Source: Bactericera cockerelli (taxonomy: Eukaryota > Arthropoda > Insecta > Hemiptera > Triozidae). Taken from it: DNA of 64,000 nt. Shown one piece after another: positions 42,838 through 54,682 of the stretch. The notes beneath the pieces were generated by a model that was not told the origin of the DNA, ran no database searches, and saw only the letters and a list, made by a program, of their open reading frames with translations. Position 1 is the first letter of the stretch, and each line of letters starts with the position of its first letter. The DNA is taken from positions 50,879,074-50,943,073 of the forward strand of contig CM044955.1 of NCBI GenBank assembly GCA_024516035.1. The letters run 5' to 3'. Position numbers and translations under genes: made by a program.

Positions 42838-43140
42838 TATGTGTATGTATGAAATTATTTGTGGTCAAGCACAAGGCCTCTTCACAAATTTTGTGGGTAG
42901 TGCAGCATTACTAAGAGCCTCCTTTACTTTTCAAATTCTATTACATTAATTTATTTTAACTCTGGTAATGCCGTCACTGGTCGTTACTTATTCAGTAACT
43001 ACTCATTTTTCCTCACGAGGTATGAGTGGACCCCAAACACCCAAGTAAAGTGCAGAAAAATTCCTGCCCAGCTGGGGATCGAATACAGGCCACCATGCGT
43101 GGTAAGCTTAGCGCGCTAACTCACTCAGCACCGGCGACTA
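42838..43140 (-). mobile_element. tRNA-derived SINE, family B, near full length, antisense
   Basis: AGCACAAGGCCTCTTCACAA, GTGGGTAGTGCAGCATTAC, CCTCACGAGGTATGAGTGG, GGGGATCGAATACAGGCCAC and TAGCGCGCTAACTCACTC occur in the same order as in 61664-61971. Confidence 0.85.
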
Positions 43141-43227
43141 TTTATGGGTTAGTATATCTTTATACAATTTCACATCGGGACATGTGGATTGAAAGGTTTG
43201 TGAATGAATAGGTATATACATAATAAA

Positions 43228-43630
43228 CTAGATTAAATATCTATACTGCAATGTTATTCTGAGCTCTGAAAATGATCCTTTTCCTAATTAACGGCCAAAT
43301 GGTAGCTTTTGGGATAATGAAACCATAAAAAGGCACACCTACCACCCAGAAGAAAAAAAATGAGCCATCGTTCATGAAAATCGGTCCAGTAGTTTTGGCT
43401 GTAGAGCGGTCAACGTCAAAGAAGAAGCAGAATTTTTTGAAAAAAAATGACGTTTTTACAGTGTGTTTTTGACCAACTTAACTCAAACGATTTCGATGTT
43501 TCTTTTTTAAAAGCTTGTCTATTATCGTGCCCCAATCTGTATATGTAGTTCAATTTCCTCCATCACTTGTACTTTTTCTCCTACAACTACACGAAATGTG
43601 CTACTTATGCTGTCGCGTATAGTATACTCT
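43228..43630 (+). repeat. Unclassified dispersed repeat G, copy 2
   Basis: Second copy of the 41373-41790 repeat, starting ACTAGATTAAATATCTATAC. A family B SINE lies just left of this copy but not of the first. Confidence 0.7.
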
Positions 43631-43994
43631 TGGTAGCGCGCGAACTATTTCGATTGACTTGGCGGGTCGGAGCGCTACCGCGCTCCTTAATTTATGACAG
43701 AAAAAAAGTCCATTTCGGAATAATAATACTGACATCTCATATTCCAATGCATAAAACTTCATAAATTAATAAACTACACCTATTTTCATTTTTTTTTTTT
43801 TTTTGTTATGCGGAGAACATCAATGATATTGGAAATAATCCCGGACAAACAAAATTAAACACCAACTATGTACCTATTCATTGTTCCAATTAACCACTTC
43901 TAAATAAACATAATATAGGTACATAAATGTTCAAAAATTATATACATAATAGAGATTACTACTGACCACTATAAATATCTAGATTTATGTTTTT
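43631..43994. other. No gene recognised
   Basis: Mixed, then AT-rich, with a T run of 15 at about 43790-43804. Confidence 0.3.
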
Positions 43995-44135
43995 CTTTTG
44001 AATTTGGGTTCAATGTCATTTTTAACTGCATGGTCATATCTCGACGGGGGTGTTACGCATCATTCGCAGGAAACTCACAAACCTGCTACCCACATTAACC
44101 TCACCCAGCTTGGGTTGGGCCGCAACGCCAGCAAA
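43995..44135 (-). mobile_element. 5S-derived SINE lacking the head, next to PEX2
   Basis: TTTTAACTGCATGGTCATAT, CTCGACGGGGGTGTTAC, GGAAACTCACAAACCTGC and CCCAGCTTGGGTTGGGCCG. The 5S head is absent (truncated at about 44135). Its sense strand is that of PEX2, whose stop codon is 28 bases away, so it may be part of the PEX2 3' UTR. Confidence 0.8.
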
Positions 44136-44162
44136 AGATATGTAAAAGATCACCAAATTTAT

Positions 44163-45116
44163 TTAACCTATAAGACGCTTCTCAGCAAAACTATGCACCA
44201 TATCACTGGCATGCGAGCAAATGCAGCACTCATACTGCTCATCAGCCAGCTTACAACTGGCCATGAGACAGTAGTAGCAGAACACATGCCGGCAGCCCAT
44301 GTGATAAGGTTGCCATGGAAACTGTTTACACCCGGCACACCTCGAACTGGAAGTTAACACGGCGACTTCCTTCATGGAAACAACAGCGGAGTTTTTCGTC
44401 GAAAATATATTGGACAGTTTTCGCAAAACTAAATGCGATTGTAGCAGGGGCAGCAGTACTAGTAGCAGTTCCGAGATGCTCTGGTACAGAAGTTCTCGGG
44501 AAAGGTAAGTGTATTCGATAGATCGCGGGGCTCTTGTCCGAGACACAAGATTCAAGTGAAACACCCTCTCAATGATTGTGTAGTACCGCCCCTGGTTGAG
44601 AAACACGAGAAAATTCGCCAGCTTTAACACGTCCACTGCGATGTCGACATATTTGTACGTCAGATACGCGTACTTGTTGTGACCACGCAGATAGATACTG
44701 ATTTCGTCGGACTTTTGTCTGACATAGTCAGCGACTATGTTGGAGATCGCGAACACTATTGTCTTTCCGCGAGCGTCTGCTAAGGTTGAGTACTTGAGCT
44801 GGAACATATTCTGGACAAAGGTGCTCTGGTGTTTGAGAAGGCTCTGCTGGTACAGGAACAGCCGCAGTAGAGCATCCACCTCAGCACTGCACTTGTTAAG
44901 GACCCAGGAGGGGAAGAACCTGAGTACTTGAGTCAGCTGGGACCTGAGGATCTGCACCAGATCAGAATCTATTTCGTGAGCGTCTAGTATCGTTACTCTG
45001 GACGCGACAAACTCTGGGGCCAGTTGCACAGCCTTGTCTTCGTTCAATTTCACAGACGACTTTCCATTTGCATCATTGGTGATGTGCTCAAAAGAAGGTT
45101 TTTTCTCTTCCGTCAT
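44163..45116 (-). CDS. PEX2: Peroxisome biogenesis factor 2 (peroxin-2), RING E3
   Basis: A single open frame of 317 codons, in line with the about 300 residues usual for PEX2, whose coding region is also intronless in several animals. Residues 260-301 form a C-terminal RING: C260-x2-C263, C275-x-H277-x2-C280-x2-C283 and C298-x2-C301, within CAGCKQFPWQPYHMGCRHVF and CYYC. This spacing and the GCxHVFCYYC core are typical of PEX2. The preceding region is the hydrophobic Pex2/10/12 N-terminal domain (AYLTYKYVDIAVDVLKLANF, LLLVLLPLLQSHL), which spans the peroxisomal membrane. In the known pathway PEX2, PEX10 and PEX12 form the complex that ubiquitinates the import receptor PEX5 for recycling. The start Met follows CAAG. 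An AATAAA overlaps the stop codon (44163-44158), so the 3' end may be very short or lie beyond the adjacent SINE. Confidence 0.9.
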   Translation of the reverse strand: MTEEKKPSFEHITNDANGKSSVKLNEDKAVQLAPEFVASRVTILDAHEIDSDLVQILRSQLTQVLRFFPSWVLNKCSAEVDALLRLFLYQQSLLKHQSTFVQNMFQLKYSTLADARGKTIVFAISNIVADYVRQKSDEISIYLRGHNKYAYLTYKYVDIAVDVLKLANFLVFLNQGRYYTIIERVFHLNLVSRTRAPRSIEYTYLSRELLYQSISELLLVLLPLLQSHLVLRKLSNIFSTKNSAVVSMKEVAVLTSSSRCAGCKQFPWQPYHMGCRHVFCYYCLMASCKLADEQYECCICSHASDMVHSFAEKRLIG

Positions 45117-45916
45117 CTTGCACTGCTATAGCGTCTCCAATTTATATTACTCTACAGATATGTACCTTTCTATTATAGATGACGTCAGTTTGTCGAATAC
45201 ATTAATAAAGTCGGAATACGTGTGACCTAAAACCTGAAAGTTACAACATTGGGAACATTTCAGTGAGAGACCTGAGGAGCTAATTAGTGAAAGTAACATT
45301 CGAGCGCGTGGGCAGGAATGGTGGGTTCTTCATCCAACCCAACGGGGAAAACGAAAAGTAATCGAATTTTCAATTAAACAAACAAGTGTTGAAACGAGGA
45401 AACTAATAAGGTAGTTGGAGAACTTTATTTCGACTGTCAAAGTAGGACAGATAGTCCCTTTACCTCAACAGTTAGGTGTGCAGAAGTTTTGCCATTACTT
45501 AAAACAAATATAGACAATATAAATATGCTTTTTCCGTACCGTTCAATTTTTTGGGGGCAATAAGATAGATCAAATAAACTTCTTCTTAAAAAACTTCCAA
45601 CACTCGTCTTTTGAATAATTTCTTTTATTTTAGTCTATAGGAAATTTTAAAGAATTTAATAAAAACATTGACTTCATGCTGATCTAGTTAGAAAGAAAAC
45701 TCACATGTTCACGACTAATATTAGAATTGGGAAACTATGTAGGAAACCAGGATTCAGGATTAGGTACCTTTATGGTAAAATTTTGTTAATTAATTAATGA
45801 TTCTTCAATACTTTACTAAAAGTACTGTAAATAAATCAAGCCATTTCTTTTTAAATTTGTGATTCTTTTTGTTTTCTTAAAAAAGGAAAAAGGAAAAATT
45901 GCATCCGTGAAAGGAA
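45117..45916. other. PEX2 upstream flank, no other gene seen
   Basis: The first 100-200 bases should hold the PEX2 5' UTR and promoter. I see no clear TATA box. The rest is AT-rich unique DNA up to the foldback element. Confidence 0.4.
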
Positions 45917-46467
45917 ATCCCCCCAAAAACACCACTTCGTGGTTAAAAAAAGAAGAACGCCTCAATCAAAAGAATGATTATAATTAGCTAAAAATAAATG
46001 ATATCAAATTGAGAACACCTTACCCCTTCCTTCTCTTTCTATATCTCTGCACTCCTCTCTGAATTTATTCTTCTTATGTTTATCTTTCTTTATCCTTTCT
46101 AGGGGTCATTCCAAACTTGATTTCTCTTTAAATTTACTTGTTGCACGGCAATAAAAAATGGCGGTCGGAGTATGATTTTCTGAACTTATTTCATTTGAAT
46201 CGAGAAAATTACACCGCGACCGCCATTTTTTATTGCCGTGCAACAAGTAAATTTAAAGAGAAATCAAGTTTGGAATGACCCCTAGAAAGGATAAAGAAAG
46301 ATAAACATAAGAAGAATAAATTCAGAGAGGAGTGCAGAGATATAGAAAGAGAAGGAAGGGGTAAGGTGTTCTCAATTTGATATCATTTATTTTTAGCTAA
46401 TTATAATCATTCTTTTGATTGAGGCGTTCTTCTTTTTTTAACCACGAAGTGGTGTTTTTGGGGGGAT
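45917..46467. mobile_element. Foldback element 2, 251-bp arms
   Basis: Arms 45917-46167 and 46217-46467 are complementary base for base as far as I can check, around a 49-bp loop. The tip is ATCCCCCCAAAAACACCACT, then TCGTGG, related to element 1. There is no coding sequence. The near-identity of the arms implies recent mobility or arm conversion. Confidence 0.92.
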
Positions 46468-47025
46468 ATCAGTTCTTTTTGTACGAAAATATAGGTTCAT
46501 ACACTACTGAAACATTATGAATAACAAAAGTAAATAAGCTGGGAAAATGTAAATGTACCAAGTTGTCTTTTTTTTAAGATATAGTTTTAGCAGTAGGTAT
46601 TTAATTTTTCTAAGTTCAATATGTATTTGGATCACAGATTTGGCCCCTGAGCCCCCAAAGTGAGTATATAATATATAAATTTGCTATGCAAGACCTTTTG
46701 ATTCTATACTCCACATGATTAGGTTTATCTTTCAATGCTAAATAGACCTCGGAGCCTCCTATGAGGGACACAACACCTGGATTTACAATTGCCATAGAAA
46801 TTAATTTGTAATCACCTTATCAAGTTGAGGTAATGAGTTGTCTCCCGTTGACCTTTTCTTACCCTAATTCTCTCCGGCTTGTTGCAGGGGTCACCACGAG
46901 TATTTCTCCCGGAAATAAGACCATGCTTTTTTACATTAGGTATTTAAGAAAATGAAAACTATAAAATTATCATTTTTATATAAGAATCGGCCTTTTATAA
47001 GGAAATCTTTAAAATCTCTAACTAA
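46468..47025. other. No gene recognised
   Basis: It begins ATCAGTTCTTTTTGTACG, shared in pattern with the right flanks of the other foldbacks; then AT-rich unique sequence. Confidence 0.35.
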
Positions 47026-47235
47026 TGAAAGGCAATGCCTTCAGTGTATAGTAGAGTTAGGTAAAATGCATAGAAGGCCATGCCTTAGGAATATAGAAGT
47101 GTTAGGGATAATACATAGAAGGCAATGCCTCGGGTTTATAGTAGGGTTAGGTAAATATATAGAAGGCCATGCCTTGGGTTTATCATAGGGTTAGGAAAAA
47201 TACATAGAAGGCCATGCCTCAGGTTCCTAGGTGTT
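47026..47235 (+). repeat. 45-bp tandem repeat with palindromic core, five copies
   Basis: AGAAGGCCATGCCT starts at about 47026 (variant), 47072, 47116, 47161 and 47206. Each unit carries an imperfect palindrome (AGGCCATGCCT) and TAGGGTTAGG. The core recurs at about 57391-57450 in another context. Confidence 0.85.
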
Positions 47236-47344
47236 TCGATTTTAATGTTTATGCTAGGCCTAAAATATTTAGATTTAAACTCAGGTAAAAATGCAAGCGA
47301 CGCGACGGTAGACAATTCGGTGTTGATAAAACCATGAGCGGGAG

Positions 47345-47820
47345 AGAGCTCGGTGGTGACCTCCCTTATCAATACCTCACGAGGTATGAGTGTACCCTGG
47401 ACATAATGGACAGAGAAAAAAAACTTCCCTGAAGGGGATAGAACCCAAGTCATCGTGCCTGCAAGCCTAGTATGCTACCCATTTGGCCAAAGTCACTACT
47501 TTGTCACAACTTTTAGTGAGTAGCATCGACATTATGAGAGCTAATTCATCATATTTTATCTCCATCCAACCATGATTGTCCAAAATCAATCTCGTAATGC
47601 CGCCATTGGCCAATTCTGCAACTACTAAAAAATTTCTCGCGAGGGTAATGAGGTCGTCATGAAGATCAAATATAAAGATCGGAAAAACAAACAACGTTAA
47701 GCCCAAATTGAAAATATAGAGCTAAAAAATTTCGTCCCCGCCAGGATTCGAACCCATGCTGACTGGGTGGCAGGTCGAGCTTGCTACCAATAGACAAAGT
47801 TGTCTTCTAAAGAAACGGAC
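47345..47820 (-). mobile_element. Two adjoining tRNA-derived SINEs, family B and relative
   Basis: About 47370-47500 is a family B head in antisense (CCTCACGAGGTATGAGTGTA, GGATAGAACCCAAGTCAT). About 47500-47820 is a related SINE whose head lies at 47735-47810 (inverted B box GGATTCGAACCCATGC) and whose body contains CATTGGCCAATTCTGCAAC. The 79-codon minus-strand open frame at 47467-47706 is SINE body, not a gene. Confidence 0.6.
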
Positions 47821-48267
47821 GGAAAATGAACTAACTAAATTAATACTTGGAAACTTAAACATTAAAATTTTGCTGTGAGAGAGCAAGGTCATGTCGAAAA
47901 ATACATACTGGCCAAGATCTGACCACTAAGCTAAGGATTCGAAGGTACCTACCCGCCAAAGAAAATGAAAAGGCCACCAGGTGCCACCCAGTGGACCAGA
48001 TGAAGGAATAAAATCGATAAATTTGGTATCTGCTCATCAAGATCTTTCATTTGATACCACTTAAGATTAGTATTATCCTTCAATTCCCGATTTGGGCTCC
48101 CAAAACCCGAGGCCGCCCAAATGGGCTGCCCGCTTAAAATTTAGAATTTTTTTTTGGTCCGGGCTCATCTCCATTATATCTTGATCACTTTAGACACCTC
48201 ACTTAATCTTCAGTGCCAAGTTAAGGACACGAAGTCGGGTCTCAAAGGATCCGTATGAAAAAAACAG

Positions 48268-48298
<31 letters not shown>

Positions 48299-50689
48299 GA
48301 ATCTTTTCATGTCTTTCACGATTGTTGGGGGGTCTCGAAAATAGGGTTCCCGTTGGCCTAGGAAGTCAAACAAAAAGTCAAATCAATTTATTTTTCAACG
48401 TAGAGTCCATTTCTGCAAAAAAAAATCGCAACTTTTGAAAATCATGTTGCACTTTTCGCTGGCTGAAAGTACATGAAATGCATGGGAACTATGTTTTCCG
48501 TAACCTTACACTCTGCCGGGCTGTCTCTTTCTTTGTATAGGCGTTCTTCACACCTCGGCCGAGGTGTTTGATACATTTTTACAAACTTCTATAAAATGCG
48601 TCTTTATGGTATGTCCCAATTGTCCCATCTTACACTGTATAGTACACCAACACATTTCATGTTAGGATTAGGCTTTCTGCAGGACTTGATACGCAATTCT
48701 CTATGCAAACAAAATTAATTAATCATACCAAAAACGTTTCTTATGTTTAATCTATGGCTGGAAAAGCTGTTCGCCTTCTAAGCGTGAATTAAACATTGAA
48801 ATAATAAAGAAACATACACTGGCACTGTCTCGTGTGACTTCGGTGTTAAAGAAATTGAGCATACATAAAGCACGATACGGCGACAACACTGTAATAACAA
48901 GAGGGAAAAGTAATGAAATTATAAGAAGGAAAGATAAGTCAATATTGTTTACAGTAACCCAGTCTCCGTTGAAACGAGAAATAAATTGAAACGATAAGAT
49001 TTCCCCAAAGTCAACCTAGATTTCATTTCCAATCACACAAGAACTCATAAAACCCATGTTAGTCAGCAAAGGGTCTCATGAGAAAGAAAAATCACAAGGA
49101 TTATCAAGAACATAGAATTGCTGACTCAACCGTGAAATATGATATAAATTGGTTCAAGGTATTGTTAATGTACTCTAGAGAAATATCGATATTGAACTTA
49201 CAACAAACCTTGACTTAGGCCAATAAAATGAAATGTTGGGGGTTAGAGTGCTGAGGAGAAATAGAGAGATATACGAGTGTGAAGATCAAAAGAAAATTTC
49301 TAGTTCAAATAAACATAGACCATGGATTTGATCGTTGCTCGACAGGGTGAAACAAAGGTAGAAGAGAGGTTCAGAGAACAAAAAAGAAATGGATCGATCC
49401 TGTGAACACTCAGTTAATTTTCTCAACATCGAACACGCTAGAGAAAGCTAATGGAAGGACGTCTAGAGCCCAAGAACCTTGTCAGAGTTGTCAGAATCAT
49501 TTAATGATAAATGCATCATAACAGGATAACCAAACAAATGTTGCAGTTAAATATTCGGAGAAGAACCGATTCACCGCGATTACGGTGGAATGATAATTTA
49601 TTATGACCAAAAGAGAGATATTACTAGAAGAGGTCAAACCTCAACTATCATAAGTAATTAACGAAAATATATAGATTTATAGATATAACGTGGTGGAGAG
49701 GTTTTGTACATAGAAACTTAAGACGGAATGGCTTAAAATTTGATGATGATACGTAAAATTCCCGACAATGAAGGGTGCTATTGGTTTTACCTCCCTCTCC
49801 AGAACTTCGACCGATAGTGTCACTTCAATAAACTGATGTTTTCAATTAGTTTAACATTCGCCTCACTGTTCACTTGGATAGTTCCTTTGAACAATAATGT
49901 ATTTTTCCACAATCAGCTCTTCCACTCTCTGCGTTTCTATCGAAGCGTGCAACTTTGCTTTTCTCTCTGCTTCTCTTACGTCTATTTGTGAGTTTATTTC
50001 ATTTGATTTTGTGAGATTATTTTTATTGATTAAGTTCCGTTAGTTTTTATTTCCGTTACCTTTTGTTTTGTGAGTTTATTCCATTTGATTTTGTGAGTTT
50101 ATACCATTTGATTTTGCGATTTTATTTCAATAGATTTTGTGATTTCAGTTAATTACGTTTATTGAGTCTATCTCATATTCTTTTGCGAGCTTATTCAATT
50201 TCTAAATGTTCTTACTTTTTGTTTTCTGTGATTTACTCCGCTTGTTCATTGAATGAATGTATTTGATTTTGAGATTTAATTCAGTTTTTTATTGAGATTC
50301 ATTTTATCCATGTTTTTGCTCCATTTATATCTTTTTGTTTACCAATTGACCCAACTGTTCTTTGTTCAATGAATGTTGCACCTGAAAAGAGCAAAAGAAC
50401 AATTGTCAGGTCGATCAAAAACGAACTAATGTCAAGGATTCAACACCCATATTGCTTTCCGAAAATGCTCTTGTAGCATTACATTTATCCTCAGTGGAAT
50501 CCCTGTCGTAGAAAGGCTGGAATTTTACGACACCTCTGTGTATGCGCCAGGCAAATCAGAAAAGTGAGAATGTTTACAGTGTATGCGGCCGACGCAGGAA
50601 GAAGTCCTAATGGAAAACTAACGAGCTATCCCTACCTGTCTACTCAATCTTTCAAGGAGAAATGTAAATTATTTATTGTTTTTCCTTCC
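47821..50689. other. Long stretch without a recognised gene
   Basis: It contains a 28-base A run (48268-48295) and otherwise unique, mostly AT-rich DNA. From about 49980 to 50290 a loose TGTGAGTTTATTCCATTTGA-type motif recurs six or so times. I found no exon with matching splice sites and no transposon ends. The 48480-48620 segment is GC-richer but has no open frame. Confidence 0.4.
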
Positions 50690-51185
50690 TATTTCATTTA
50701 CTTTTTCCTCTTCCTCACCCTTCATCTTCTATTTCTTCCTCAGTTTTCTCCACTACCTCTTCTTCATCTATCTCCTCCTCCTAAACCTCTTTTCTCTAAT
50801 CTTCTCTTCCTCCTTCTTATTTATTTTTGTCCTTAATTTTTACTTGTTCACCATTTTCTTCCTACCTTCTTTTCTCTCTTATCATTTTGTTGGTCTTATC
50901 CTTTCTTTTCTTTATTTTCTCTCGATCTTTCTCTTTAATCTTCCTTTCACTTTTTTTTTCTCGCACTCTCTTTCACTTTTTCCTCTATCATATTTTGTTT
51001 CTTTTATCCTCCTTTTGATTTTCATATTCTTTAACTCTGTTTTCCTCTCTAATCTTCCTTCATGTCCTCTTTTTTTCTCGTGTCATCTTCTTTTTCTTTT
51101 CATGTTTTTCCTCTGTTTTCTCTTTAGTCTTGTTTCATCTCCTCTTTATCTTCTAACTCTCAGAGCCTTTCTTTTATCTGCGTTT
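50690..51185 (+). repeat. Polypyrimidine block
   Basis: Almost all C/T (TTCCTC, TCTTTTTC types). The 180-codon open frame here is Phe/Leu/Ser low complexity without a credible signal or domain. Confidence 0.8.
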
Positions 51186-51859
51186 AAACATTCACTCGCT
51201 TTATTTTCCTACTTCTGAAATTAAAAAAGGTTGATGTTACAGAAAATATTTTGTTCCTGAGAGATATCCAGGAAGAGGGAAGGGGAGGGAGAGAGAGAGA
51301 AGATCATGAGGGGTAGATAATAAAAAATATGAAAAGCCAGGATGGAAAATTACAGTTAGCTCATGGAGTTTAGCACACAGATTAAAATGAAGGAAATTGC
51401 AGGAAACTGACAAACTGAGAGAAAACTAATTCTTTCGAACACTACGTTGCGGATTACCAATCCAAGTGCTTCGGGCAGTGGACTCTTAATCTAAAAGTTG
51501 ATGTCCGAAACAGTACTTAAATTTAACATAGTTAAATTGCAACTATGTTATCATACATAGGTAGTAATATTAAATTGAGATAAATTCAAAGAAATAAACT
51601 TTAACATGCTTACAATTTGAACTCTTACATAGGTATTGTCATTTCGCATATACAGTGATCAGTTGGTTCTAAAGTGCTTGAATTTCACTCATAGAAGTAA
51701 GCTCTGACCTGAACTACCTGAAGTCCGTAGGTACCATTGACTATAGCAGATCTGAAGTCTGCTATCAGTTATTGCCCATTTATAGTAAGTCGGAAGACAA
51801 AACTTAATGGGTGTAAATGTTCTAACAAAGAAAAAGTTGCAGCACTTTGCTGAATTTTC
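51186..51859. other. No gene recognised
   Basis: Unique AT-rich sequence, nothing supported. Confidence 0.3.
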
Positions 51860-52090
51860 GCAACATTTATCCTGTTCCGCTAGACAGCAGACGCTTTCCC
51901 AACCCGACCCGTCTGCCGGAACAGAGCCACCGCCCTTTCTTTTCTCCCCCACCCCCTGCTTTCCATTCTACTTCTTCTTTGTTTATGTCCCTGTTTGTCT
52001 GTCTCCTGAAAACTTTTTCCATCTTCGCCGCCGCCGACTTTGAGAGAAGTTTTCAATTGAAAATCGACCTTACTACTATTACACGCGGAT
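51860..52090. other. GC-rich island, possible promoter or untranslated exon
   Basis: It stands out by composition, with GCCGCCGCCG at about 52027 and CCCGACCCGTCTGCCGGAAC at 51903. Overlapping short open frames on both strands share no recognisable motif. It could be the 5' end of an unseen gene or an old element. Confidence 0.3.
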
Positions 52091-52339
52091 AATATTCGGG
52101 GAAGAGGAGAGCATGAGAACTGTGTGAAGAAGAGAATATTAGAACTTAAGATAAAAGAAAGATAGGGGGCAAGACAAAGAGGTGGCAGAGAAAGAGGTGG
52201 CTCCCAACAATTAGTTGGAAAAATAAAGTTACAGAAGACTTTCAAGAGAAAAACTAGATAGTGGAGGCGTAAAACAGCAAAAAGTACACGAGTAAAGTAA
52301 CTAGTTATTTCTGTACTTTTACTTTCTTTTACCTTTGAG
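52091..52339. other. No gene recognised
   Basis: Purine-biased unique sequence. Confidence 0.3.
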
Positions 52340-52495
52340 GTAAAATTGAAAAGTTATCATATTTGTGTTAATCACTTACGTGATACCACAACTACTCAAA
52401 ATCGCTTTACTAAATCCACGCTGAAACCGGGACTTGAACCACCGACCTCCAGGTAACAAGTTCATCGCCTTATCGTTCAAGCTACTGAGATCCGT
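52340..52495 (-). mobile_element. tRNA-derived SINE, family C, antisense
   Basis: AGTTATCATATTTGTGTTAA, TACGTGATACCACAACTACT, GAAACCGGGACTTGAACCAC and GACCTCCAGGTAACAAGTTC, then inverted A-box part CGTTCAAGCTACTGAG. Confidence 0.85.
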
Positions 52496-53644
52496 TGCTA
52501 TAAGGTATAGAACAGGATTTCACGTCTCAAGTTAAAAAAAAAGAAAGTTACTTACTGTCTTTGAGAAAAAATAAAAAATATGACCATGAAAAATAAGCAA
52601 ATTATTGACCTTAAGAAATATTTGTTCAAATAAGAAGTCTATCCTAAGTTCTGGACAGCTTGCAACCGACGTATCCTTCAGGATTAAGACCAAAAAAGGC
52701 GCCTCAAATGTCCGGATCTCAGAGAACCAAAAATTTGTAACATGTAGGTAAAAAACTTGTTTATAATAGTCAAGATAAATTAAGCAATTTGAATTTGAAA
52801 AGGAGGACCCAAACTAAACTTTCATTATCACTGGTAGAAAATAAATTGCTCGTCTCTTTCAAAACGTACCTGGGGAACATTAACTTTTTTGTTGAACTTT
52901 TCTTTTCATTTTTATCTTTCTCATCCGTTCAAAATAGTTCCCTCTCCCTTGTCTCATAAAATATCCTACATCCATTAAAGTTTACCTTCATACACTAAGG
53001 ACCCTCCCCTAGCATGTTCATTATTCGCGCTTACGTAAGCGATGTGAGTAGTTCGTGTCGATAATGGCTAACTTCACAAACTTCGAAATTGTTCGGAAAA
53101 TAAATTAGCTAACTTCACAGACTTTCATATCGTTCAGGAAATAAATAAGATGGTTTTGATGAAAAGAAGGAAACAATAGAACTTTATGAGCGTTAAATCG
53201 CGCTGATAATACGGATATTAGGTAATACTCGGACATTAGGTTCTACCATAGAATAGACAGCTGGGCGTTTCCGGCTATTAGGTTAGAGACCTAATGTGAT
53301 TCCATCCAAAATAATTTCTTAGTTGTATACTTCAGGTGCTTTCTATGGCAAACAAATACCGACCCTGTTTGAACGGTAAAGGCGAATAAGAAAAGCATAT
53401 TCATAATATTATGTCAAATCCATTCAATCCCTTAGGCATCAAACAATACAAAAAATCGACCGGTTTGACACACATACTCCTACATAAATATTTCCATCAC
53501 GTGTGAATTTTAAAATGGGAAATATAAAGTTCTCAATTTCTCTTTCTCGCTTTCTCTTTATCTTTTCAACTCTCTTTTAGTTTTTTTTCTCACCCACACG
53601 TCATCCTCATTGACGTGTGGCAACATTTGTTTCCACCCGGAAGT
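52496..53644. other. No gene recognised
   Basis: Unique DNA. ACTTCACAAACTTCGAAATT and ACTTCACAGACTTTCATATC near 53070 and 53110 form a short local duplication. No exon supported. Confidence 0.35.
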
Positions 53645-53930
53645 AAAAAGGCAAGAGAGAGAGAGAGAGAGAGAGAGAAGAAAAGGAGGGAGGGAAGAAT
53701 ATGAGAGAGAAGAAAAAGACAAGCATAGGGGAAAGAAGAAGAGGGGAGAAGAGGGAAAAGACGGGGGGTTAGAGAGAGATGGAGAAAGAAGGGGATAAAA
53801 GGCGGAGAAAACTGTGGAAAAAGAAAGAAGGAGGGGCGTAGGAAGAGAAGGGGGTGGGAGGAAGGGAGAGAGAAGAAGGAACAGGAAGTAACAGAGACAG
53901 AGAACACAGGTATGAAAAGAAAAAAAAAGA
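53645..53930 (+). repeat. Polypurine block with (GA)n
   Basis: (GA)n at about 53655-53680, then G/A-rich to about 53930. Open frames on both strands are composition artefacts. Confidence 0.8.
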
Positions 53931-54019
53931 GACCAATCACTTTCGCATGCATTCTTTTCCCAAGCTAATATTGTACTGAGCGAATAGAAATTTGGTATTT
54001 TCTATAGTTAAAAAAAAAA

Positions 54020-54175
54020 ATACCGACCTCAGTAGCTTGATCGATAAGGCAGCGGACTTGTAACCTGGAGGTCGGTGGTTCAAGTCCCGGTTTCAGCGTA
54101 GATTTAGTAAAGCGCGTTTGAGTAGTTGTGATGTCACGAAAGTGATTCACACAAATATGATAACTTAGTTTTAAA
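54020..54175 (+). mobile_element. tRNA-derived SINE, family C, sense
   Basis: ACCGACCTCAGTAGCTTGAT, AAGGCAGCGGACTTGTAACC, GGTCGGTGGTTCAAGTCCCG and GTGATGTCACGAAAGTGATT. It is nearly identical to the copy at 32514-32690. An A run precedes it. Confidence 0.88.
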
Positions 54176-54609
54176 AAATCTCTAAGAACCTGTGGGATCC
54201 CAATTGATATTATATTTTCAGTATTCAATCATTTATTAGGAGGCATTTAAATGTTGACACGTTTAGATCTATAAAACATTAGTTTGTGTCAACAACTCCG
54301 ACGTTACAGAGCTGAGTTATGCTTTACTCAAAAGGCTGGTGTTCGAGTTTCGACGGTGAAATAATGTTACAGTGTGTAGGCAATTTTTCATGGGATTTGT
54401 TTGGTATATATTTTAAATTTCAATTCAAATTTCTAGTTTCACAGTATTAGAATATAGTTCTACATTTTTTATATGAAAAATCTCCCCACAAATTACACAA
54501 CTCGCTTAGTTAAAAATTAAATGTGCCTGCAAGTCCTGATGCATATTGCAAAACGCAATATGATTTTCGAGAAACCCGTGACATAAGCCGATGGAACGTG
54601 TCAATAGAA
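54176..54609. other. No gene; one tRNA-like trace
   Basis: CAGAGCTGAGTTATGC and GGCTGGTGTTCGAGTTTCGA at about 54306-54353 look like a decayed A/B-box pair. The rest is AT-rich. Confidence 0.35.
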
Positions 54610-54682
54610 AGCTTGGGAGTGGGAGTGGGTGTGGGTGTGGGTGTGGGTGTGTGGTATGGGGGTGTGTATGGGTGGGTGTAAT
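54610..54682 (+). repeat. (GTGGGT)n microsatellite
   Basis: Irregular GTGGGT/GTGTGGGT repeats. The minus-strand His/Pro/Thr open frame over it is an artefact. Confidence 0.85.

Noticed and set aside
47467..47706. 79-codon minus-strand frame with non-biased composition
   Set aside because: It coincides with the body of a tRNA-derived SINE related to family B (shared GGCGGCATTA and CTCGTGAG-type motifs).
50676..51218. 180-codon Phe/Leu-rich multi-membrane-like protein
   Set aside because: Polypyrimidine DNA translates to Phe/Leu/Ser in any frame; no conserved residues, and overlapping frames are similar.
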